Of a stretch of 33,312 nt of DNA, positions 7,675 to 13,853 are shown in pieces. The DNA is from Fimenecus sp045655645 (GTDB lineage Bacteria > Bacillota > Clostridia > Oscillospirales > Acutalibacteraceae), in NCBI GenBank assembly GCA_045655645.1, contig JAZOPS010000037.1, positions 1-33,312 of the forward strand, read 5' to 3'. Numbering within the stretch: position 1 is the first letter of the stretch; the number at the start of each line of letters is the position of its first letter. The notes under the pieces were generated by a model that was not told the origin of the DNA, searched no databases, and saw nothing but the letters and a program-made list of their open reading frames with translations. The position numbers and the translations under genes are program-made.

Positions 7675-9764
7675 ACAAGAAAATAGAGAATGCATTGAAC
7701 GAAAAAATGCAAGTGAAACTTCCCAGAGAACTTGAAAAAGACAACATTCTTGATATGCTTGAAAGCACAGAAAATGCAGTTGAAACAACAGAAAAAACAT
7801 ATAAACCACATCGTGTAAGGAAACTCGTACCCCTTGCAGCATCTCTTGCGATGGTAATCGGGTTGTTAAGTATTTTCGGCAACGGAAATTTCAATAAGAA
7901 AATCAGCAATGATACAGGCGACGTAACAGAAGTTGTGCAATATCAGTCCTATGATAAAATTTATGGCAAATTTGAAACTCTTCACAAAGAAGCCGAAAAA
8001 GTTAAATTACAAGATGGAATTTACAATATGTTTGCAGGCAATGTGGAGTATGCAGAAGACTTTGCTGAAAATTCCAGTAGCACTTTGACAGGTGGCGTTG
8101 TGAACGGAAGCATGAATGAGAGCGCAACAACTGATACTGCTATGCCAGGTGAAACTGCTGATGATTCAGATGCTAAAAGAAACCACGGCACAACAAACAC
8201 TCAGGAACAAGATGTTGACGAAGGCGACCTTATTAAAACTGACGGTAAATATCTCTATGTAACCAGACGAAACAACTCGGTTGTATCTATTGTTGACATT
8301 CAGAACAACAAGTTAGAAAAAGTATCGCAAATTGAGATTAAAACTGACGAAGATATTCAAGAAATTTATCTCAATGGTAAAACGCTTATAATCGTTGGTA
8401 CTGCTTACGATTTCGCACAGGACGAAACAAAAGAAAACACAGCTTCAGGTGCAAGACTTTATGGTGCAGATGTGGCTTATGGAATAGGCAATTTATTCGT
8501 TAAGGTTTATGACATCAGCAAAGCAAAAGAACCAAAACTTGTGACAGAATATTCGCAACAGGGTCAATATAAAAACTCAAGAATGATTGGCACAAAACTT
8601 TATTGTGTAAGCACTTATTATGTGAATGTTGCAAGGGATGATTACAAAGATTATTGCATTCCTGAAACAACAATAAATGGCGTTTGTGAGCCTGTTCCAG
8701 CAGGTTGTATTTCTGTAATCGAAGACAGCAAATCATCAACTTATGCAGTAATTACGACCCTTGATATTTCAAAGGATAAAGAGCCTGAAAGTGAAGCGAT
8801 TTTAGGTGATTGCGACAATCTTTACGCTTCTTCACAGGGTATGTTTTTAAGTGAAAACGATTGGAATGAAAAATCAGAAGAATTCACTAAAATCTATCGT
8901 TTTGAATATACCGAAACAGGCATCGAATACAAGTGCATGGGCAAAGTGCCGGGATATATCAAAAATCAGTTTGCAATGAGTTATGATGGTGAATATTTCA
9001 AGATTGCAACAACACAAAACAACGCAAAAGTTGACGGCGACGCAAAGTGGATGTCTATTGATGATAGAACTAATAATCTCTATATTCTCAACAACAATAT
9101 GCAGATTGTGGGCAAGGTTGAAGACCTTGCAAAAGGCGAGTTGATTCAGTCAGTTCGATATATTGGTAACACAGCTTATGTTGTAACATTCAGACAGACA
9201 GACCCGTTATTTGTAATTGATTTAAGTGACCCCACAAAACCAACAGTAAAAGGCGAACTTAAAATCACAGGATTTTCTGAATATCTTCACCCAATTACCA
9301 ATAATCTTTTAATCGGTGTCGGTCAGGATGGAACAGAAACAGGCACAAACGGTGACTGTAAAATTTCTCTCTTTGACGTGAGTGACCCTAACAAGCCTTT
9401 TGAAGCATCAAAAGTTACAGTTTCAAATGGTAGTGCAAATGTGGATAGCCCTGTGGCATATAACCACAAATGCTTTGTAAAACTTTCTGAAAACGAGTTT
9501 GCAGTACCATTTATGATTTACAGACATTTTTCAGTATCCCACAGCAAACCACAGAATTTGGCGTTCTATATCCGCTATAAAATTGAAAACGGCACAGTTC
9601 AAGAAGTTGCAAGATATGGTCTTACAGGATATTGCGACATTCTTGGCGGAACTTATGTTGATAACACATTTTTTGCAACTATAAGTGACCATAAAAATGG
9701 TTTGTTCCAGTTAATTGCATTTGACCTTAACACAAACGAAGAAATTAATCGTGTTAGTTTGTAA
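7671..9764 (+). CDS. Membrane-anchored extracellular beta-propeller protein, probable anti-sigma/sensor
   Basis: A 697-residue protein: about 50 charged cytoplasmic residues, one transmembrane segment (about 52-70, LVPLAASLAMVIGLLSIFG), a Ser/Thr-rich linker (about 135-165), then a large extracellular C-terminal domain. The signature TQEQDVDEGDLIKTDGKYLY near residue 178-197 is typical of the Pfam Beta_propel (PF09826) secreted proteins distantly related to WD-40 repeats. Blade-like repeats follow (FVKVYDISKAKEP, VIDLSDPTKPTVKG, SLFDVSDPNKPFEA). The start overlaps the sigma factor stop. Coupling plus topology suggests that the short N-terminus holds the ECF sigma factor and the propeller senses an external signal. 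That role is inference; no classical anti-sigma zinc motif was seen. Confidence 0.85.
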   Translation: MNKKIENALNEKMQVKLPRELEKDNILDMLESTENAVETTEKTYKPHRVRKLVPLAASLAMVIGLLSIFGNGNFNKKISNDTGDVTEVVQYQSYDKIYGKFETLHKEAEKVKLQDGIYNMFAGNVEYAEDFAENSSSTLTGGVVNGSMNESATTDTAMPGETADDSDAKRNHGTTNTQEQDVDEGDLIKTDGKYLYVTRRNNSVVSIVDIQNNKLEKVSQIEIKTDEDIQEIYLNGKTLIIVGTAYDFAQDETKENTASGARLYGADVAYGIGNLFVKVYDISKAKEPKLVTEYSQQGQYKNSRMIGTKLYCVSTYYVNVARDDYKDYCIPETTINGVCEPVPAGCISVIEDSKSSTYAVITTLDISKDKEPESEAILGDCDNLYASSQGMFLSENDWNEKSEEFTKIYRFEYTETGIEYKCMGKVPGYIKNQFAMSYDGEYFKIATTQNNAKVDGDAKWMSIDDRTNNLYILNNNMQIVGKVEDLAKGELIQSVRYIGNTAYVVTFRQTDPLFVIDLSDPTKPTVKGELKITGFSEYLHPITNNLLIGVGQDGTETGTNGDCKISLFDVSDPNKPFEASKVTVSNGSANVDSPVAYNHKCFVKLSENEFAVPFMIYRHFSVSHSKPQNLAFYIRYKIENGTVQEVARYGLTGYCDILGGTYVDNTFFATISDHKNGLFQLIAFDLNTNEEINRVSL

Positions 9765-9784
9765 TTGTGATGGGAAGTGGCCGA

Positions 9785-10009
9785 ATGGATAAAATAAAAA
9801 AATCTGTAATAACCCTTATAACCGTGGTGATAACATGGGTATTGTTGAGTTACGTGTTTTTTCCTATAAAACTTTCGGCTTCTCGTGAGATTTATTTTAT
9901 AGAAACAATGACCCACATGGTACCCTTGAAACTTGCAATAACAACACTTTTTGCTCTTGTAAGTGTGTTTATCTATGAACAAAAAACAAAAAAATCTAAA
10001 ACAGAATAG
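9785..10009 (+). CDS. Small two-helix membrane protein, unknown function
   Basis: A 74-residue protein with two predicted membrane helices (about VITLITVVITWVLLSYVFF and LKLAITTLFALVSVFIYE) and a lysine-rich C-terminus. ATG 9785 is chosen because GGAAG (9773-9777) lies 7 nt upstream; in-frame GTG 9767 and ATG 9770 lack an SD. It begins 20 bp after the beta-propeller gene, so it is probably co-transcribed and may belong to the same envelope-sensing unit. The family was not recognised with confidence. Confidence 0.65.
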   Translation: MDKIKKSVITLITVVITWVLLSYVFFPIKLSASREIYFIETMTHMVPLKLAITTLFALVSVFIYEQKTKKSKTE

Positions 10010-10031
10010 TGCTAAACCCTTGGTGTACTAA

Positions 10032-10060
10032 TTGACAATTTTTTACTGTTGTGATAAACT
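10032..10060 (+). promoter_or_regulatory. Promoter of the riboswitch-ATPase transcript
   Basis: A perfect TTGACA (10032-10037), a 17-bp spacer and TAAACT (10055-10060). It places the transcript start just before the conserved riboswitch 5' strand. Confidence 0.6.
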
Positions 10061-10073
10061 ATTTCACAACGAA

Positions 10074-10163
10074 CCAAAAGGGGAGTAGCTATATTTCGGC
10101 AATCAACATGTTCCGTCTTTAAAGACTGGTTGTCGACCTGATTTTAGGAAGCAAGACCTTTGG
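10074..10163 (+). ncRNA. yybP-ykoY (manganese) riboswitch aptamer
   Basis: The hallmark AAGGGGAGTAGC (10079-10089 region) is followed about 65 nt later by GCAAGACCTTTGG, as in the yybP-ykoY family. P1 forms between CCAAAAGG (10074-10081) and CCTTTGG (10157-10163). The 3' strand of P1 is also the 5' strand of the terminator at 10155-10183, so the two structures exclude each other. Known members bind Mn2+ and switch on exporters and P-type ATPases. Here ligand binding should stop the terminator forming and turn on the downstream ATPase. Confidence 0.88.
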
Positions 10164-10191
10164 CAGATTTACTGTCAAAGGTCATTTTTTT
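10155..10191 (+). terminator. Riboswitch expression-platform terminator
   Basis: Stem GACCTTTG (10155-10162) with CAAAGGTC (10176-10183), extended inside by CAG/CTG, followed by seven T. The 5' arm overlaps the 3' strand of riboswitch P1, giving a ligand-dependent transcription switch about 50 nt before the ATPase start. Confidence 0.88.
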
Positions 10192-10240
10192 ATATAGCAT
10201 ATTTTTATTTTAAATGACAAAAATATAAAGAGGTGTTTTT

Positions 10241-12925
10241 ATGAAGTACTATCTTCACGAAGTTAGCGACGTTTTTGCAGAAGTAAAAAGTTCTGAAAAT
10301 GGTCTCACATCTGCAGAAGCCCAGAAAAGACTTCAAGAAAACGGGAAAAACAAATTAGCAGAAGCTAAAAAAGTTTCAATGTTTTCTCGTTTTATTGACC
10401 AGTTAAAAGACCCAATGATTATCATTTTGCTTATTGCAGCAGTTATCTCTGCCGTAACAGAAATGATTGAAGCAGGTGGTTTTGTAACTCCAACTGACTC
10501 AATTATCATTCTTGTGGTTGTTCTTATCAACGCAGTTCTTGGCGTGTTACAAGAAAGCAAGGCTGAAAAAGCTGTTGAAGCGTTGCAGAAGATGTCAGCG
10601 GCTACAACAAAGGTTCTTCGTGACGGCAAAATTGAAGTTGTCAAGAGTGAAGACTTGGTTGTTGGTGATGTAATTTTGCTCGATGCTGGTGACGCAATTC
10701 CTGCTGACTGCCGTATTTTCGAGTGTGCAAGCATGAAAATCGAAGAAGCAGCTCTCACAGGTGAGTCTGTTCCTGTTACAAAGCTTATCAATGCTCTTAT
10801 GGGCAAAAATGACAGTGACGAAGTTGCTCTCGGTGACCGTAAGAATATGGCATATATGGGCTCAACTCTCGTTTATGGCCGTGGTAAAGCCGTTGTAGTA
10901 GCAACAGGTATGGATACTGAAATGGGTAAAATTGCTAACGCTATTACTCTTGCAGAAGATGGCAAAACACCACTTGAAATCAAACTTGAACAGCTTTCAA
11001 AGATTCTTACAAAGCTCGTTATCGGCGTTTGTGTAGTTATCTTTGCTTATAACATTATCACACAATACTTTATGGCAGACGGTGCACAATTCTTTGATGT
11101 TGCACTTCACTCATTCATTACTGCAATCGCACTTGCAGTTGCTGCAATTCCTGAAGGACTTGTTGCAGTTATGACAATCGTTCTTTCAATCGGCGTTACA
11201 AATATGTCAAAGAAGAATGCTATTATCAGAAAAATGACAGCTGTTGAAACTCTTGGTTGTACTCAGATTATCTGTTCAGATAAAACAGGTACACTTACAC
11301 AAAATGTTATGACAGTTGTTGACCACTATGCTCCAAACGAAGAACAACTTGCAACAGCAATGGCTCTTTGCACAAATGCAGATGTTGATGAAAACGGCAA
11401 GGGCACAGGCGAGCCTGATGAAGTAGCTCTCATCAACTATGCAAAAACTCTCAATCTTCCAAAAGCAACACTTGTTGAGAAATATCCAAGAGTTGGCGAA
11501 GTTCCATTTGACTCAGGCAGAAAGATGATGTCAACTGTTCACAGCAAAGCAAATGGCTTTGTTCAGTTTACAAAGGGTGCTCCTGACGAAATTCTTAAAA
11601 AGTGTACTCACGCTGACATTAACGGTGAAGTTGTTCCTATGAATGATGAAATCCGTGCAAAGATTATGGAAGAAAATACAAGAATGGGTAACAAAGCTCT
11701 CCGTGTATTCGCAGTTGCTTATAAAACTTATGATGCTCTTCCAGAAACAATTGATTCGGCTTCACTTGAATTTGATATGACATTTATTGGTCTTACAGGT
11801 ATGATTGACCCTGTTCGTCCAGAAGTTAAAGACGCTATCGTTGAATGCCGTACAGCAGGTATCAAGCCTGTTATGATTACAGGTGACCATATCAACACAG
11901 CAAAGGCAATTGCTCGTGAACTTGGTATTCTCACAGATGACAGTCAGGCTATGATGGGTGCTGATATTGATAAATACACAGACGAAGAATTCGAAGCAAT
12001 CGTTGAAAATATTTGTGTTTATGCTCGTGTTCAGCCAGAACACAAAACAAGAATTGTTAACGCTTGGAGAAACAAGGGTTATGTTACTGCCATGACAGGC
12101 GACGGCGTTAACGACGCTCCATCAATCAAGAGTGCCGACATTGGTGTTGGTATGGGTATTACTGGTACTGATGTTACAAAGAATGTTGCTGACATGGTTC
12201 TCGCGGACGATAACTTTGCAACAATCGTTTCAGCAGTTGGCGAAGGTAGAAGAATTTACGACAATATCCGTAAAGCAATTCAGTTCCTTCTCGGCTCAAA
12301 CCTTTCAGAAGTTGTTTCAATTTTCTTTGCAACAATTATGAACTTTACAATTCTCCGTGCACCCCATCTTCTCTTTATTAACCTTGTTACAGACTGCTTC
12401 CCAGCACTCGCACTCGGTCTTGAAAAGCCAGAAGACGATATCATGAGAAGAAAACCAAGAAGCAAAAACGACGGCATCTTTGCAGGCGGACTTGGCTTTG
12501 ACTGCTTCTATCAAGGCGTAATCGTTTCAATTCTCACAGTTATCGCATTCTATATCGGTGAATATATTGAAACAGGACATCTTATTCTTCGTAACATTGC
12601 AGATAGCGAAGATGGTATGACAATGGCATTCTTCACAATGGCAATGTGTGAAGTGTTCCACTCATTCAATATGCGTTCACAGCGTGGCTCAGCAGTAGCA
12701 ATGCTCTTCAAAGGACACCACAATGTAGCTCTCTATGGCGCTATGGTTGGTTCATTCCTTCTCACAACAGCAGTTGTTGAAATTCCATTCCTTGCAAATC
12801 TCTTTGAGTTCACACAGCTTTCAGCACTTGAATATGCAATTTCTCTTGGTCTTGCATTCTTGATTATTCCAATCGTTGAAACAATCAAGGCAATTCAAAG
12901 AGCAGTTGACAAGAAAAAAGCATAA
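10241..12925 (+). CDS. SERCA-like P-type cation ATPase (Ca2+/Mn2+ exporter)
   Basis: An 894-residue type II P-type ATPase. Visible: N-terminal cation-ATPase domain, actuator TGES (LTGESVP, near 173), phosphorylated Asp347 in SDKTGTLT, nucleotide-binding KGAPDEIL, hinge TGDGVNDAP (near 620), and a C-terminal membrane bundle. The transport-site residues resemble the Ca2+ pump SERCA: AAIPEGL in M4 (Glu305), SNLSEVV in M5 and NLVTDCFPALALG in M6. It should move a divalent cation out of the cytoplasm using ATP. The manganese-type riboswitch upstream argues for Mn2+ as a physiological substrate, perhaps with Ca2+. The gene is monocistronic, ending at its own terminator. Confidence 0.93.
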   Translation: MKYYLHEVSDVFAEVKSSENGLTSAEAQKRLQENGKNKLAEAKKVSMFSRFIDQLKDPMIIILLIAAVISAVTEMIEAGGFVTPTDSIIILVVVLINAVLGVLQESKAEKAVEALQKMSAATTKVLRDGKIEVVKSEDLVVGDVILLDAGDAIPADCRIFECASMKIEEAALTGESVPVTKLINALMGKNDSDEVALGDRKNMAYMGSTLVYGRGKAVVVATGMDTEMGKIANAITLAEDGKTPLEIKLEQLSKILTKLVIGVCVVIFAYNIITQYFMADGAQFFDVALHSFITAIALAVAAIPEGLVAVMTIVLSIGVTNMSKKNAIIRKMTAVETLGCTQIICSDKTGTLTQNVMTVVDHYAPNEEQLATAMALCTNADVDENGKGTGEPDEVALINYAKTLNLPKATLVEKYPRVGEVPFDSGRKMMSTVHSKANGFVQFTKGAPDEILKKCTHADINGEVVPMNDEIRAKIMEENTRMGNKALRVFAVAYKTYDALPETIDSASLEFDMTFIGLTGMIDPVRPEVKDAIVECRTAGIKPVMITGDHINTAKAIARELGILTDDSQAMMGADIDKYTDEEFEAIVENICVYARVQPEHKTRIVNAWRNKGYVTAMTGDGVNDAPSIKSADIGVGMGITGTDVTKNVADMVLADDNFATIVSAVGEGRRIYDNIRKAIQFLLGSNLSEVVSIFFATIMNFTILRAPHLLFINLVTDCFPALALGLEKPEDDIMRRKPRSKNDGIFAGGLGFDCFYQGVIVSILTVIAFYIGEYIETGHLILRNIADSEDGMTMAFFTMAMCEVFHSFNMRSQRGSAVAMLFKGHHNVALYGAMVGSFLLTTAVVEIPFLANLFEFTQLSALEYAISLGLAFLIIPIVETIKAIQRAVDKKKA

Positions 12926-12943
12926 TAAAAGCAAAACAATAAA

Positions 12944-12979
12944 AATACCGTAGGCTATATGACCTGCGGTATTTTTTTT
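12944..12979 (+). terminator. Terminator after the P-type ATPase
   Basis: Stem AATACCGTAGG/CCTGCGGTATT with one G-U pair and a T-run of eight. Confidence 0.88.
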
Positions 12980-13047
12980 GTACAGTTTCACAAAAACAAA
13001 CAAAAATCTTTATACAACATTATCTGTTGAAAATTTAACGGTATTTA

Positions 13048-13076
13048 TTGACAACATTTAGCACGCGTGCTAATAT
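13048..13076 (+). promoter_or_regulatory. Promoter of the TetR-phosphoesterase operon
   Basis: TTGACA (13048-13053), a 17-bp spacer and TAATAT (13071-13076). The 16-bp palindrome at 13058-13073 fills the spacer and reaches into the -10. Confidence 0.75.
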
Positions 13077-13100
13077 AGGATATATACTAAATTAGCACGC
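13058..13100. promoter_or_regulatory. TetR operator: 16-bp palindrome plus a second half-site
   Basis: TTAGCACGCGTGCTAA at 13058-13073 is a perfect 16-bp palindrome within the promoter. TTAGCACGC recurs at 13092-13100, just after the likely transcript start. Both sit directly upstream of a tetR-family gene, the classic autorepression layout. GC-rich CACGCGTG stands out in AT-rich surroundings. Confidence 0.75.
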
Positions 13101-13134
13101 ATCCAATTTTACTTTTGAATAGGAGAAATGTAGG

Positions 13135-13839
13135 GTGGCACGAAGAAAGACCAATTTAACAAAACTTGAAATAATGCAAGTTGCTATGCGAATGTTTTTA
13201 GAAAAAGGTTTCACAAACACTTCTGCAAAAGCAATAAGTAATGAATTGAATATCAGTACAGGCAATTTAACATTTTATTTTCCCACAAAAGAACATATAC
13301 TTTTAGAACTTACAAAAGAGATTACACAGTTTCATACAAAATGTATAGATAAGGTTGAGAAAAATAACGATGATTTGTTCTCATATTGTTGGGAAGTTGC
13401 AGCACAAATCATATTGTGTGAAGAAAACGAAAATGCAAAAGATATTTACCTTGCAATTTACTCTCATCCCTTGACACTACATTTCGTCAAGGACTGGACA
13501 GCTGAGAAAAATCAAAAAATTTTAGGTGACCGATTAAAAGATTGGACTTATGAAAGGTTCAGAAGAGTTGAAAATGTAACATGTTGTATTGAACGAAGTG
13601 CATTAACTGAACCTTGCACTGAAACTTATACAATAGAAGATAAAATAAGATTGATTTTAACTTGCTTGTTAAAGATTTACGACATAAGTTTTGAAGAGCG
13701 TGAACAAGTAATCAAGAAAATTTTCGAAACTGATTATCACAAGATAGGGCACGATTTGTTAAAACAATTAACAAAATATGTTGAAAATCAGAATAAACAA
13801 GCATTGAACGAAGCAATAAACGAAATCAAAACAATATAA
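13135..13839 (+). CDS. TetR/AcrR-family transcriptional regulator
   Basis: A 234-residue protein with an N-terminal TetR helix-turn-helix (about residues 10-55: MQVAMRMFLEKGFTNTSAKAISNELNISTGNLTFYFP in pattern) and a helical ligand-binding/dimer domain behind it. It starts with GTG 13135, 9 nt after AGGAG; an ATG just upstream is followed at once by a stop. The palindromes in its promoter suggest autoregulation. It is 14 bp from, and co-transcribed with, the secreted phosphoesterase gene. The C-terminal half contains several Cys (e.g. VTCCIE) but no recognisable ligand motif. Confidence 0.88.
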   Translation: MARRKTNLTKLEIMQVAMRMFLEKGFTNTSAKAISNELNISTGNLTFYFPTKEHILLELTKEITQFHTKCIDKVEKNNDDLFSYCWEVAAQIILCEENENAKDIYLAIYSHPLTLHFVKDWTAEKNQKILGDRLKDWTYERFRRVENVTCCIERSALTEPCTETYTIEDKIRLILTCLLKIYDISFEEREQVIKKIFETDYHKIGHDLLKQLTKYVENQNKQALNEAINEIKTI

Positions 13840-13853
13840 AAAGGAGAGTTGTT

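Noticed and set aside
10333..12514. Several long minus-strand frames opposite the P-type ATPase.
   Set aside because: Biased codon use in a highly expressed gene leaves the antisense frames open. The plus-strand protein has all family motifs.
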